A program made the position numbers and the translations under genes. The notes beneath the pieces are model-generated. The model ran no database searches. It was not told the origin of the DNA and worked only from the letters and a program-made list of their open reading frames with translations. 64,000 bases of DNA, taken from positions 57,888,183 to 57,952,182 of the forward strand of contig CM065377.1 in the NCBI GenBank assembly GCA_033060915.1. The letters run 5' to 3'. This stretch comes from Euryodendron excelsum. Lineage: Eukaryota > Streptophyta > Magnoliopsida > Ericales > Pentaphylacaceae. Shown here piece by piece: positions 1 to 12,308 of this stretch; the stretch's first letter is position 1; each line of letters starts with the position of its first letter.

Positions 1-53
1 TTTTTTTTTTTTTTTGGATTTTGACGAGGAATATACAATGACCTCAGTATGCA

Positions 54-3000
54 TCAACCTGGCCAGGAATGAGACGCCCTTGTCACACCAAGACTAACAG
101 CAATCATGGCAAGAATTGCCTGCATGCGTTTAAACACAAATTCAATGAGAGCAGACAAAATCTCCCACTTCTCAACAATGAGAGAAAGCAATAGAATTTG
201 TTTCATATGTGGAAGGAAGAGGTCAAGCAATTCCGTACAGTAACATTCAGGGATGCCAAACAATAACACTAACGAAGGAAAAAAGAAGCTATGAAATTAC
301 AATTGTTATACGTGAGTATAATACTATTGCAGTTGGTAGGGTGGCACAATCAATCTCCTTAATTGCACCAAACAAATAAATCGGCATTAGCTTTAATGTA
401 GGGAAAATGTCAACGAGTAACAAGAATCATCATCTGCAAAGGTTATACTTGCATCTCAAAGAACCGAACATATCGGGAAGAAAACCTGCTGTTAAATACC
501 GTGGTGTATGCTATTTGCTGATAATATTGATTTAGTGGATGAAACACAAGCAGGGGTACATGCTAAAGTTAAAACTTAGAAGACAGGGTCTAGAATCAAG
601 ACAGTTTAAGAGTAGGACCAAAACTGAATATATGGAATGCAACCATAGTAAAAACCGAAGTTTGAATGAAGGGCAGTTATTATTGTAAGGCCAAGATAGA
701 TATATAAAATAGCATTATTCAAGGACAAAAGAATACCAAAGAGAGCAATTTTGATACCTAGACTTAATTAAACACACAGTCACAGATATTGATATTGATG
801 TTACTTATAAGAATTAATATAAGATAGACTAAGTAAAGTAATACTTTGGATGTCTTGTGTGCTCAGCACATAACTAAGAGATTAAAGGAAAATTTTACAA
901 GACCGCTTAAGACCAACCATGCTTTATGTTAGCAAAATGGATATAGCTTAAATGAGGATGCTAAGGTGAATGTGTGGTAAAACTAAGATAGATAGAGTCA
1001 GGAACAAATAAATTCACGAAATAATAGAAGTAGCACCAATTGAAGACAAAATGAGAGGAAATCAACTATGGTAATTGGGGTATGTACAACAAAGACCAAT
1101 AAGAGCCCCATTTAGGAAGAGTGACACTAACCACATTGAGAATAATGGTTGGGGATGAGGGAGGCCAAAAGTAACTTTGAGTTTAGGTGACAAAGAAAGA
1201 TGTTATATTGCAGTTTAACTAGGATTATGGCCCTTCATAGAACGGAATGGTGAAATAGGATCCATGTAGAGGGCCCCACATAGTTGGGGAGAGGCTTCAT
1301 CGAGTTGAGTTTGAGTATTTTTTCTCTCTCTCTTAACTACATGATTTACAAGTAAGTCTTCAGCTTGGAAGTAAACCTACATTGTGCTTTTGGTGCTTAT
1401 GGGCCTAATGTTGTAGGTCAAATAAATAGGACAACAGCATCAAAAATGAAAAAAAAAAAAAAAGAGGTGCCTTTCCCTGATGTAAGACCAGAGTGGCACT
1501 GGAGGTAGAGTTAAAAGGAAGGGAGAGTAAGAAATAATCCTCTTAAGGTTCCAAGATCATATGAAGAATATGCCTCAACAAATTCTATGGTGAATTGTCT
1601 GGAGCCTGCTGCAGGTAAGTGATCGCTGCATACAGTTTCAAAAGCACAGAAGAAAGGAGAATTGCATCTATTACCTTCAGATTAACAACCAATAAGCAAA
1701 AAATTAAAGGCATTTATGCTGTTATTGGCTCCTAACTCTTGATTTGAAAGATATAACTTTAAAGAAGCCATCCAGCTCATGTATGACTTGCCTGGTATGT
1801 AGGCTACATGCACACAAGGATGATTACTTCTTTTTTAATCTTTCCTTTTTGCCCTTTATCAGTGAACTTGATAATCACAATGCAATGTAAGTTAGATACA
1901 GATCCAAGACACATTGCGCAAGTCTCTTGCACATACAAGGGCTGCTTTTGAAAGAAAATAATGAACACTGGAGCTATAAAAGAGAGTCCAAAATCATTGT
2001 TGAGTACATAGAACTATGTACTACACAAACAGAGTACGATTAGCACACAACTTAAGAAAACAAGCAAAAAAAAAAAAAAAAAAAAAAACAAATTGGTGGA
2101 TAATGAAACACTTACAGCTATCATGCATGCAATAAGTCCTGGTTTTTCTCGGTAATCAAGCCGGACACAAAGTAGAATAAAAGCTCCAATGTACCAGGGA
2201 ATGGCTCCCAAAAAGAAACCAATAAGAAACCTTGCAAACAAATCAAAACAATACAATCAATCACACATATCTAACAGAACTCATCTAACTATACATGTGA
2301 GATGATGAGATGAACCATTTTAAATAAAACAAAAAACAAAAAAAATTTAATCAATCAGAAATTTTGCTCCTCATAGGATTGATTTCCAACAATCATTTCC
2401 AGTAATACTTTTTTCATTACAACATGTTAAAATTTTGTTAGACGTTTTCAATCCTGGAGAAATCATTTATCATATCACTAAAATGGCTTGTTTAGTGTAA
2501 TCTTGTCCCATGCTAAGCAAAGTCATAGGGCTTCTATCATTAAAATGTATACAAATCTAACCTCTAGCATTATTTGCATGAACTGGCTGCCTCAGAGTTA
2601 AACCCATGTCCCCACAGTTGGTAGCTAGGGCTTTTACAATTACACAAAACAATTACTCCAAGAGCATATCTTTGTGAATCACATAATTCAACCACGCTCC
2701 AGGTTTCAGTCAATCTAGATTGCTTAAAAAATCACGCATTCTCTAGTCAAAGATTATAAATGGATCATTTTTTTTTTTTTTTCCACTGGATGGTAGGAGC
2801 TGGTAAGCATGGTAACTGCATCGGCAGCCAGGACCGGCGCTTTGCATTGCATCTAGGTTAAAAGAATTCCAATTGGTACATTAAGCATGATCTGGCCAAG
2901 TGCATTTCTGCAGCCAATCAGCAAAGACAGCACCTATATGGACTTATGCAACTTGAATGGTTTAACTTGATAAAATAACTCAATGAAAGAAAAAGTAGCA

Positions 3001-6000
3001 AAAGGATAACTATTAGCCAATCAGCAAAGATAGCACTACTCATTTGAAATCATGTACCCTAAATGGTTTGACTTGATAAAATTGTAGATGAAGGGAAAAA
3101 TAACTAAAGGACAACTATTTTAGACTTTTTTTTTCTCCTCTCCATGCTTATAATTGTCAAATGGCGCATGCATGTAGGGAGCATAAGCACGCGGCAATAT
3201 TTTTCTAGCATTTTTCCATTAAACTGTATCTGTATGTCACATGGACTTAGATACAAAAGCTAGATGCAAGCTTGAGGTTTCAAATTCATTTAATTTCCAA
3301 ATCTTTTGATGCAAATACATGGCACAATTAATGAAGTACTAAATTGCCCATTATCTCAACATCAGGGTAGAGAGAGTTTGCATGTCACATAAGGTGTAGG
3401 ATAAGTAGCTCAGATTCACCCAAGTTCCAAACCTTTTGATGCAAATATAAGGCTAATTATAAGAGGATTCAATATTCCTCATCTCAACATCAGGGTAGAA
3501 ATTGATCAAAAAGAAAAAGAAGTTCAGGGTGAAGAGAGTTTGCATGCTACAGAAGGTGTAGGATAAGGATAAGTTGATCCATTTCCCAAAACATGTGCTA
3601 CAAAAAAAATTAGAAATTAAAGTATGCTCTCGGAAGGGCACAGCATGCCCGTTGCTGAAGTTTCTAGATAGTTTAAGAAACCTCTGATGAAATCCCACCT
3701 AGGGAAAGGAGGGAGGGAGAGGGGGTGGAGCGGAAAGGCAGTGTCCTTAGGCATGAGCACTTTACTCAAATCAAGAACCTATTCCTCTTCTGTGGTCTAA
3801 CACTCTATTGCATGCAAGTTCAATGCTCATAGCTGTCTAATCATGTTTAATACTTATTCTCCATATATTTTGATGCATTAGTATAACACACAACTTGTTT
3901 CCAGCGTGTCACATGCATCACTGCCAGGGATACCTGCATCATAGCTGTGGACAAACACTGTGTCCTCATATAAAGGAAAGTGCTGGCCTGGCTGGGTTAA
4001 AAAATAAAAATACAAAACAGTTATGCACTTAATCACTTCGAAGTTTGAACTTACAAGAACCATCCAACCCCAATACCACAGCAAGGAAGGCGATGCTCTC
4101 CCATGGGTGTCCCTTCAGCAACAACATAACCTAGAGCAACACCAAACCATATAAAAATTTAAGAATATAGAGAATAAGAATCATTATACATAGAAATATT
4201 TAAATACATGTGTACATAAATAAGATGCACCAAATCAATTTATCATGAATTAAAAATAAAAAAAAGGGCCAAATCAAATTCACTCTATGTCCTCAAAACT
4301 TGCATAGTGCAAGCTGGATAAGAGTCAGCCTGAAATGTTTCTAAATCAGCTTCCTTAAACCATAATCCTTTTCCAATTCATGAACCTCTTTTTCCACCAA
4401 CTCCTACCAATCTGTAGAAATTTCTGTCCCAAATCTCAACAATAGAAACTTCTACGTCATACCTTCCAGTAAAACGTATGAAAGTTCTGTCTTTTATTAA
4501 AATTTTCATAATGCCAATCAACTGTTAATGGGAACCACCCTGTGTGAATCATATTGGCAGGGTTAAAGGTATTTCAGTACCATTCTCTGGAACATCCTCT
4601 ATCAAGCTCACATTAAAAGTCAAATTTCAAACATTACTTGTCAAGAACAATAAGGTCAAATTTCAAACATATACAACAAAAACCAGCAGAGAAGTAGTTA
4701 ATGGACTATTGCTTCTTTGGAAAAGAAGGCTATGTCATTTGGAATGCTCCAGCCTCCAATCGATACCAAATAATGGTTTTAGATCTCACTGAGAGCAGAT
4801 TTGCATAGAAGAAGAGCAAATGATTGTTAACATGGGGTCGCAGTGAGCGTGAATTTTTCTATCATAGAACGTCACAGCCAAAACTTGCATTTAATTACTA
4901 TGATTTTAGATATACAAAGCAGAAAGGCCTTCGAAAAGGATTTAGGCAACAAACGCCACCAAGCAACTGAATATACTGTCTAAATTATGACCAATATATA
5001 CACACAAGGTATGTCATTTTGAAATAAAACAACCATTTCTAGTGTTTAGAAATGGATAAAGAAGCATTTTACACTCTCATGGGTTTTGACTGTTCTAGAT
5101 TATTTAAGAACTTAACAAAATATGCTGAATTGACCAAACCTTGCAACGAAATTGCACACAAGACATTAGGTAAATTGATTGCTCCCATCAAAAAAATTCA
5201 GCCACTCCAACTCCGATATGAAATCAAACCATCTATTCTAATATATACAGGAAGAACCCCCTTTGGTGTCTGCCTCCTTTTGAAGCTTATTACGCAGCGT
5301 GACAAATCATCGATTCTAATATATAAAGGGAGAACACTTGGTGTCTGCCTCCTTTTGAAGCTGTATCAGGCAGCGTGACATTTTAAAATTTCTAAATTTG
5401 TCTTCTAGAAACTAATTTATTACAAGTACAATAACTTCTCTATTCAATAACTGCAAGGGTAAACATGAAAGCTCAAAATAACATAACTGCTCCATATCCT
5501 TATCTTTCTAATGGCTGCAATTATTCAATCCTTTTGGACTCTACACCTTCAACCCGAATCAACAGATCATAAAATCATCATCTGGTGGTGTTGACTATAA
5601 ACACGGTGAAGAATGAAAAGCACTATTGTTCTCTAATTTTCTGTATTCTTCTGTAAACACGGTAAAGAGTTACACATGCATTGTATATGCCCACCCTCTA
5701 GTTACCGTTAATTACTCCATGTGTGAAATAAACATCCTCTATTGCTTAAAACAATCTGCAAAACCCATAAGAGTATCGCGGGCCAAATAAGAATTCACTG
5801 CCCGTCAAAACCAAGAGACAAAAAAACGCGAGAGAGAGAGTAGCCCAATCAAGGGCATCCTGAACACATAAATGGGTCAATAGAGGTAGCTAGTTCATCT
5901 CACAGATTTCATACATAAATGTATCATATATAACTATATATATATATATATCTATGTATATGTATAAATGCATATACATGCATATAACTTTTTTTAATTG

Positions 6001-6450
6001 CATGGTCTTCTTAATATGGTTCTCAAAATCTACCTTCGGCTACTAATATCCCAAAGAAGATCAATAGAATTTCACATGGGAATCTAGTATTTGATTAAAC
6101 GAGTTGTGATTACAGACAGAGAGAAAGAGTTTACATGGAATGAATTAACATGCATCAGAATAGTTTCATATCCCTCGAAATAACATTGAGAAGCATCACC
6201 TAATAATAAGGAGAGAGGGATGATGAGTACCTGGAACGGTTTGGTACCCGAGAGAATAATAAGGAGGATTCCCGGAGGCACCGTGCGGCGGAGCGGGCTG
6301 AGGGAATCCGATGACCGGGTGAGGCGGCGGAGGAGGATAGTTCGCAACGCCTTGAAACGTACCGTAATAATACTGCGGCGGCGGTGGCGGCTGCTGCTCA
6401 CCGACAACCCCGGCGGCGACGCCTCTGCTCTTCCCGCCTTCTTCGCTCAT
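54..6450 (-). CDS. 60S ribosomal protein L18a-like protein (plant two-TM membrane protein)
   Basis: Four coding exons with GT-AG borders: 6231-6450, 4055-4130, 2116-2230 and 54-119. Together they give 158 residues plus stop, with phases that join exactly. The N-terminus (about residues 1-75) is Pro/Gly/Tyr-rich with runs such as QQPPPPPQYYYGTFQGVANY. It is followed by RLPCCGIGVGWF at 87-98, a hydrophobic segment at about 93-121 containing GFFLGAIPWYIGAFILLCV, the linker DYREKPG, and a second hydrophobic segment at about 131-151. This is the plant family annotated as RPL18a-like. The name is historical, because nothing here resembles the ribosomal L18a fold and the two membrane segments point to a membrane protein. 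Its biochemical role is not established by the sequence. The start is the ATG at 6450, matching the family's MSEEG-type N-terminus. The 3' UTR runs out of the window. The introns are 2.0 kb or less and carry local tandem duplications. Confidence 0.96.
2915..3120. repeat. Two-copy tandem duplication in an RPL18a-like intron
   Basis: Two copies of about 100 bp lie head to tail, at about 2915-3015 and 3016-3120. Both begin with CCAATCAGCAAAGA-AGCAC and both contain AATGGTTT(A/G)ACTTGATAAAAT and AAAGGA(T/C)AACTATT. They have diverged by substitutions and small indels, so the duplication is old. Confidence 0.8.
3295..3580. repeat. Second two-copy tandem duplication in the same intron
   Basis: The segments at about 3296-3417 and 3423-3575 share CTTTTGATGCAAATA, CTCAACATCAGGGTAG, AGAGAGTTTGCATG and GAAGGTGTAGGATAAG or close variants, in the same order. 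The second copy has an extra A-rich stretch of about 30 bp in the middle. It sits in the intron between exons 2 and 3 of the RPL18a-like gene. Confidence 0.8.
5225..5380. repeat. Tandem duplication of about 75 bp in RPL18a-like intron 1
   Basis: Two adjacent copies share ATTCTAATATATA, the block TTGGTGTCTGCCTCCTTTTG followed by AAGCT, and GCAGCGTGACA. They start at about 5231 and 5310 and differ by a few substitutions and one small indel. The open frame across both copies is a by-product of the repeat and has no recognisable homology. Confidence 0.85.
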
Positions 6451-9269
6451 CTCTCTCCGATCGAGGTTAGGGCTTCAAGGCTGACGTTCTATGGAATGTG
6501 GATGCCCTCTCTCCAATAAGGTACAACCTGGTTGACGTTGTCACTTCCGTAACAAAATTGGCGGTGTTTCGGTCGGTTTATATCAGTTGGGTATAATAAG
6601 CTTGGCCGACCCAAACCCGGAACTTGTGAATCTCCTTTCATTTTAATTTGGAGTAATTATAAAAATACTTCTCTAAACTTCACAAAATAACATATGGACT
6701 TCTAAACTATTAATTTATATAAATGAACACTTTCTATTAATAATATGTTAATAATCTATTAACAAAATGGAGAGATAATTACCATGTGCAAGTCACATGT
6801 TAACAAAAATATGATTTTTGACCTAAATTAACCTTCTCTTTATGTAATAATTATCTAATAAGATAATATCAATTTAGATATAAGTCACACTTTTATAAAT
6901 ATGTGCAAGTTAGATTTTTCATCTATTTTTTTAACGAATTTTTAATAAAAGTTATTAATTGGCATAAATTAATAGTTAAAGAGGTTACTGTATCATGTTT
7001 TAGCGTTTAAAAGAATTTAGTGATCCTGAATCATCATTGAGGAGGTATTTTTGTAATTATCTCTTTTAATTTAGGTAAATTGCCTTTCAGCCTCTTATGA
7101 TTAGCCTCATTTTCACCTTGGCATTTCATATTGTGACATTTGTATTAACCCGTTATATAGACAAGAGTAAAGCTATTAGTTTTTTTACATTAAAAACAAT
7201 CATTAAACGTATGAATTTACTTATTTCAACTAAAATTATTTTCTAATCAACTAAAACCACCAAATATTGTTTATATCATTCTAGATTTCTTCTTCTTCTT
7301 CTTCTTCTTCTTCTTCTTCTTGTTCTTCTTCTTTTTTTTCATTTTGACACTTCTAATTTAGTGAGAGATTAATTTTTTTTTTTCCTTTTTCTATATGTTT
7401 CCATTTGAATTTTTACTAAATTTATTTTCTCACTAAACCTAAAATATTTATCCAAATGTCTCTCTAAACTTTTTTTATTCTCTTTTATTTTGATGATTTA
7501 ATTTGGTGCCGGAATAGTTTTACTCAACAAATAAACAAACCCTTATACGTGGGTGTAAGTGTGCATTTTCAAACATGGATCAAAGTGAAATGAGAGAAAG
7601 GGGTAAAAAGGTAAAACTAACCCTTTTACCTGTAAGATAATTTTTGTATATCCCTTGTGGCCACACACACCAGAACAAGTAGTGGACAATACTAAGTGAC
7701 TTAGATAAAATCTTCTAATTAGTCATTTTGTAAACTATTGTTTTTAACACACACTTCAAGAAAATAAGAAAAATAAGAAGAGAGGGAAAGAGAGATATTG
7801 ATGAGATAATAATTTTTAATGTTTAAAGAGCCATTTCTAGCTCTCTATATTTGGAGAGCCAAGTTCGGCTCTATGACTCCAAATATAGGGAGCTATTTAA
7901 AGAGTATGTTGAGGGCCCAATTTGAAAGTTTGACTCTCTAAAATAAAGCTATATTAGAGAGACTCTTAGAGATTCTTATAGTTATCAAAAAACTCTCTTT
8001 AAGAAAGAAAACTGACCTACAGAATGGAGACAAAATTGTCACAAAAATTTTAAAGAAAAGAACATTTTTGAGACTTTTCATAAATTGTGACATAATATTT
8101 ATGTACTTTTACAAAATATGGTGAAAACTCATTAAAAACACACTTCTCATAATTTTTAGTATTTTTTTCACCCTCACATTTTATTTTTTTACTATAATAT
8201 ATAATTGCTCTCACAAGTTTCAATAAGTATTGTGTACTATTAATATTTTAATTTATCATAGAAATATTCTAAAATTTTATATTGCTATTTTTAATTTTCT
8301 TAATGATCTTTTTATAAATATACTATATAATTTAATATCACCTAAAATTTTCTGGTTTTCATAATATTTTTAGGCTACGTTTTATGTTTCAGTTTTTCAT
8401 ATTGGCAAAAATAGACTTACCAATGATTCCCAATGTCTATCGTAAAAAGATTGGCCCATATTATATATATATATATATATATATAATTTTAAGTTGGGCT
8501 TCGCGAGTTCATATTATACTTTTGAGTTTAGATTGCTACCACTTCAAGTGGTTAATGATGTTACCCTAGTGTCAATATTTTCTTAAACTTTAGAAATATT
8601 GCTCACTTTGCCCGTTGAAAAATTATAAATACAACTAAAGGTTGTGATTTATATTTATCACTTTGCCCCCTGATGCATTTTTTTGCATCTGTCACTGGCT
8701 CGAGTATCTTGGTTTTATAGTTAGACCAAGCAACTAGATATCTAATTTTTAATTGATTTTGTCTCTTTCTACCCTCCCGCTTTGTCTTGTGCACTCAATT
8801 AAATCAGTAACGTTTTAGTCCAATTTAATTTTGTTAGGTCACAGCTATTGCGAAGTAGCTTATGTTATTTAGTGTACAAGTGAATAAAGCACTATTTTAT
8901 TTGCAATATAGTTGGTCATGTTGTTATATATATATATATATATATTTTTTTTTTTTTCTTAATTCTTTTTCCATAGTTGATGAACTTTGTTGAGAAATAC
9001 AATTAAGACACTTCAAATCATTAACAAGAAAAGCCAAATTTCATTGAGACGTAACAAAAGCAATGTATTTTTTTTAATGACAAGAAATCTCTGCAAAGTA
9101 AGGTCAGGTTGGACCCAACTCTGAAAAGTAAATTCTAGTCACTTATAATCATCAGCAGACCACATGTTCAATTAATTTAAAAGTGCGCTAGGTAAGGCCC
9201 AAACCTAGAAGGTCAGAGTTTAAAAAAAAAGGTAACAAAAAGAATATTCAGAGAAAAAAATCAATATTC
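6451..9269. other. Intergenic AT-rich region upstream of the RPL18a-like gene
   Basis: No gene was recognised. The first roughly 70 bases are the likely 5' UTR of the minus-strand RPL18a-like gene, which is pyrimidine-rich with AGCCCTAACC on the gene strand. The rest is AT-rich with a (TTC)n tract at 7286-7330, a long imperfect hairpin at 7839-7894, AT dinucleotide runs near 8460 and 8930, and homopolymer T runs. Short open frames here show no family signature. Confidence 0.6.
7839..7894. repeat. Long hairpin, likely foldback or MITE core
   Basis: The 18-bp arms AGCTCTCTATATTTGGAG and CTCCAAATATAGGGAGCT are complementary with one mismatch. The 20-base loop itself contains the complementary pair AGCC...GGCT. 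The surroundings are rich in GAGAGCC/GGCTCTC-type words, which suggests the middle of a small inverted-repeat element. I could not define its outer ends. Confidence 0.6.
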
Positions 9270-9583
9270 AGAGGTGCTACTTCTTTTATAAAAGGAGAAG
9301 TGAGAGCAGCTAAAGAGGTGTACATAAATGAGAAAGAAGAGGAGAGAAAGAATAAAAAAGAGAAAAGACGATAAAATGTGTATGTAAAATATTTAAGTTT
9401 AAATTGTATTTTATATTTTGTTGTCTTATGATAGAAATGAAGTTTTGAATGATCAAGAAAATCTATCCCTAATAGTTTCAGAAGAACTATCTAATTATTA
9501 TTTAACAGTTCTAAAAAAACTAATTTTATTATATACTTTGTTTAGTTATTTTGCTTACTTTATATTTCTTTAGATTTATAACA
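9270..9583 (+). mobile_element. Copia element A: truncated 5' LTR remnant
   Basis: This stretch matches 27150-27464, the 3' part of the LTR at 26842-27464, almost end to end. Shared words include AGGTGCTACTTCT, TATAAAAGGAGAAGTGAGAG, TTGTATTTTATATTTTGTTG and TATCCCTAATA. The 5' part of the LTR is missing: sequence left of 9270 does not match left of 27150. The copy ends in AACA at 9583, a plausible LTR end. A TATAAAAGG promoter box is kept in both copies. A gag fragment of the same orientation follows about 1 kb downstream, so I read this as the 5' LTR of the element whose pol and 3' LTR lie at 24.65-27.46 kb. Confidence 0.8.
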
Positions 9584-10588
9584 CATGATTAGCATAAAAC
9601 TCTAAAACTTGTGGTTAGTGTATTTATGGAGTTAATACATTAGTTCTACAATTATGGTAAAAAATTTACAAATCTTATATTTAAAAAAAATAAAAAAAAT
9701 AAATTAACAGGTATTGTTCTTATCAGTATATATAGCAATATATATACGGTTAGGCTGTTCCCTGCTTGTAGTTGTTAAAGAGCACAATTAGTTAGACGAT
9801 AATAGAATACTTTTTACATGACGGAAGTAAATATAATTTATTTAAATGTCTACATATGTATGTAATTAAATATAGTTTATTTAAATGTCTGTATATATAT
9901 GTATGATGCTTGCTGTCTGTTTATGGCATCTATAGTAGTTTCAGTTCTACCTTTTTATAGGTAGTCGTACTGGTTCATGAGCTGCTCCTATGTTTGAGTA
10001 TACATTGCATGCTTGTGGGGTTTTTGTCATTGTATCAGATCAGTCTACTTCTTGGGAGCTCTGAAAAACACCATTCAATTAATTGGTTTAGTAACTAGAT
10101 TTGTATGTATGTTAAGAGATATTTACCAAGGATCTGAAAGTAATGTCAGACTTTTCAGTTCGGCATCTTGCATTTTTGGAAGTTAGCTAACTTAGCTGTA
10201 CAAAAACTTCTATGCTGGGCTGGCTGCCACTGTTGAAACCTAAGCGTGGGGACTGGTTCCTTTCAAAAGCTGAGCTCGTTAATTGTTGTGATAGTCACGT
10301 ATAGTCTTTGATACAGATGGACTTTTGATTAAAATAATAATAAATAAAAGTATGATATTTATTATTTAATGGTGAGTATATTCAAATTATGGAAATAAAA
10401 GTAAACAAACGAGTTGTTTAGTTATTATTGAATATATATTTGTTAATATATATTTTTGTTTTAGATAGATTTCTCCTATGAGAATATTATTTGATCGAAA
10501 TTTTATAGTATGTTTTTTTATATTATTTTTGTATTATCATGATTTAGATCCTAAAACTTTGTTATATTGTTGGTGTAACTTTTTAAAA
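9584..10588 (+). other. Copia element A leader region between LTR and gag
   Basis: AT-rich, without a recognisable gene. It should contain the primer binding site and untranslated leader of Copia element A. The bases just after the LTR end do not give a clean Met-tRNA-type site, so the site is decayed or the border is off by a few bases. At about 1 kb the leader is long and may hold unrecognised small insertions. Confidence 0.4.
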
Positions 10589-10872
10589 ATGTCAAATCTC
10601 ATAAAGATAGAATTTATCGCTCTTGATATTTTGGACAAAAATTATTTATCCTGATGCCGAAATTTATTTGTGTGCAAAGGACCTTGAAAATACTATAAAA
10701 GAAGAAATTAATAATTCCAGCAAGATCGTGCAAAATGATTTTTCTTCGCCATCATATTCAAGAAAAATTGAAACTGAATACCTTATGGTAAAAAATTCAC
10801 TAACTCTACGGCAAAATTTAAAGGAGAGATATGTCATTACTCTCAGAAATAGTAATCTCTAGGCCTAAATTG
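10589..10872 (+). pseudogene. Copia element A: gag N-terminal fragment
   Basis: Starting at the ATG at 10589 the frame reads MSNLIKIEF.ALDI, then after small indels continues as DAEIYLCAKDLENTIKEE and EYLMVKNSLTLRQNLKERY. This is the characteristic start of the plant Copia gag polyprotein (retrotransposon gag, UBN2-type). At least two frame changes and a stop break it. The similarity runs out at about 10870, exactly where the Athila-like LTR begins, so the gag appears to have been cut by that insertion. No zinc knuckle is present in this fragment. Confidence 0.8.
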
Positions 10873-10995
10873 ATGGTTGATTAGTTGAATTTCAGTGTTA
10901 ATTTAATATTTTAACTCCTAAAATGCATTAAAACCCTTTTTGTGCACTTTTTACAGGAAATGGAGCTTAAACCAAGACAAACTGGCAAAAATAGG

Positions 10996-11235
10996 ATGAC
11001 CGATCGATCGTCAGACTCACCGAATGATCTGAGATCTCTGTTCGACCCTCTGCAGCAAACTTTAGAGAGGGAGCTTTTTTGATTGATCGGCTGTTCGATC
11101 GATGACGCCGGAACTCCCTCAACAGACGACACAAATGCAAACTTCGGAGAGGTCAATTTTGCATTCGATCGGGCGATCGATCGCCATTCACCGTTTGATC
11201 GGCCGTTCGATCGGACGCCACCACCGATTGATCGG
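10996..11235. promoter_or_regulatory. GATCGATCG palindrome array in the Athila-like LTR
   Basis: About ten copies of GATCG occur in 240 bp, several as overlapping palindromes (CGATCGATCG) or joined to GGCCG(T/A)TCGATCG. The array ends about 30 bp before the TATAAAA at 11264. Position and repetition suggest a U3 enhancer-like region. That role is inference. A second array of the same words lies at 18888-19098. Confidence 0.7.
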
Positions 11236-11263
11236 TCTGTACAGAGTCTGTTTTTCTGCAAAG

Positions 11264-11270
11264 TATAAAA
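11264..11270 (+). promoter_or_regulatory. TATA box of the Athila-like LTR
   Basis: TATAAAA lies about 30 bp after the palindrome array and 1 kb before the primer-binding site. This is the expected place for the LTR promoter that would transcribe the element. Confidence 0.6.
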
Positions 11271-12291
11271 GTTGTATATACGGGACAAAATAGAGGATGT
11301 CGAAAATCTGCAAATCTGGATAGTGGGAGGAGCTTCTAAAGTAAAACTTTTGATATTTTGTAAGGTTTTTAGTTAGATTTACTTTAATACTTTGTAATGT
11401 TGTCATTTATTGCTTTTGGATCATTGTAAATGAATGTTTTATATATGAAGTGAATATTTCTCTACTCTTTCTAGCCATTTTCTCTCATTTTCTTGCCATT
11501 TTCTCTCACTTTCTTAGCAACCAAACACTAGTTCTACATAGTTTAATGGTAGATTTGTCTTCATTTATGCTCTTTGACATGAATTCTAGTAGCTAAACAT
11601 CCCTTGGATGTGGTTGTGAAGATCCACCAAGGATCTTCAAAGGGTTGAAAAATGAGATGCATGAATTTTAAAACTATATCCTTAGAATTCCATGGTTCCA
11701 TTTGATTTAGCATGAGATTTATTAAAAAAACTTAGGTTCATAACCCCTTGGCAATATTTATGCACAAATCAATATTTGGTATACGTATTGCACATGTCTA
11801 AGGTTTGATTCTAGGATACTAGTCATAGATTTCATCTTTATGCTCAATCAAACATAAACCTACATTTTTATAGTCAACATTTTCTGAATCAAGAATTCAA
11901 GGTGCAATTCTTGATTTGAGTTGTAAACTTCTCATTTGAAACCCTTGTTGTGAATTGGTGGATTGAAACAACCATGTCCAAGCTCTTCCTTAATTACTTA
12001 AAACTATATTTTATTTCCTTCATCAATTATTAAGTTATTGCACTAATCATAGAACAACCATCATCTCAAATTCAACAAATTTTCAGTCTATTTTATGTTA
12101 GAAAAAGAAAAGAATTTTCCTTTGCAATCCATCAAGATAAGTGCCCATGCTAATTGAACTTTGTTGCTATATTTGCAGAATTCCCTTGGGAGAGAACGAC
12201 AAAGGATTCTTCGGTTTTACTACATTCGCGACCTCCGTATTCTTGCGGAGTGACTCTGGTTGTGAAGCACATCTAGAGGCGTACCAAGTTT

Positions 12292-12308
12292 TGATGTCGT
12301 TACCAGGA
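12292..12308 (+). other. Decayed tRNA-Asp-type primer binding site
   Basis: TGATGTCGTTACCAGGA aligns with TGGCGCCGTTGCCGGGG, the tRNA-Asp-type primer site known from Athila and related plant Gypsy elements. All differences except possibly the last base are G-to-A or C-to-T transitions, as expected from deamination of methylated cytosine. The site marks the end of the 5' LTR. Confidence 0.75.

Larger units (their letters stand above)
10874..12288 (+). mobile_element. Athila-like Gypsy element: 5' LTR
   Basis: The segment starts at TGATGG after the cut Copia gag and ends just before a primer-binding site. It has the layout of Athila-type LTRs: an upstream region with a repeated CpG-rich palindrome (10996-11235), a TATAAAA box at 11264-11270, a long AT-rich transcribed part, and near the 3' end the motif TTCCCTTGGGAGAGAACGA followed by a dGCGACCTCCGTATTCTTGCGG-like block that is shared with another LTR at 23827-23900. 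Length is about 1.4 kb. The exact borders are approximate because no clean target duplication can be read and the 3' LTR was not found. Confidence 0.75.

Noticed and set aside
6220..6519. Plus-strand Arg-rich ORF over the first exon of the RPL18a-like gene, and a similar minus-strand frame at 6084-6407
   Set aside because: Both are out-of-frame readings of the Pro-rich exon on the minus strand.
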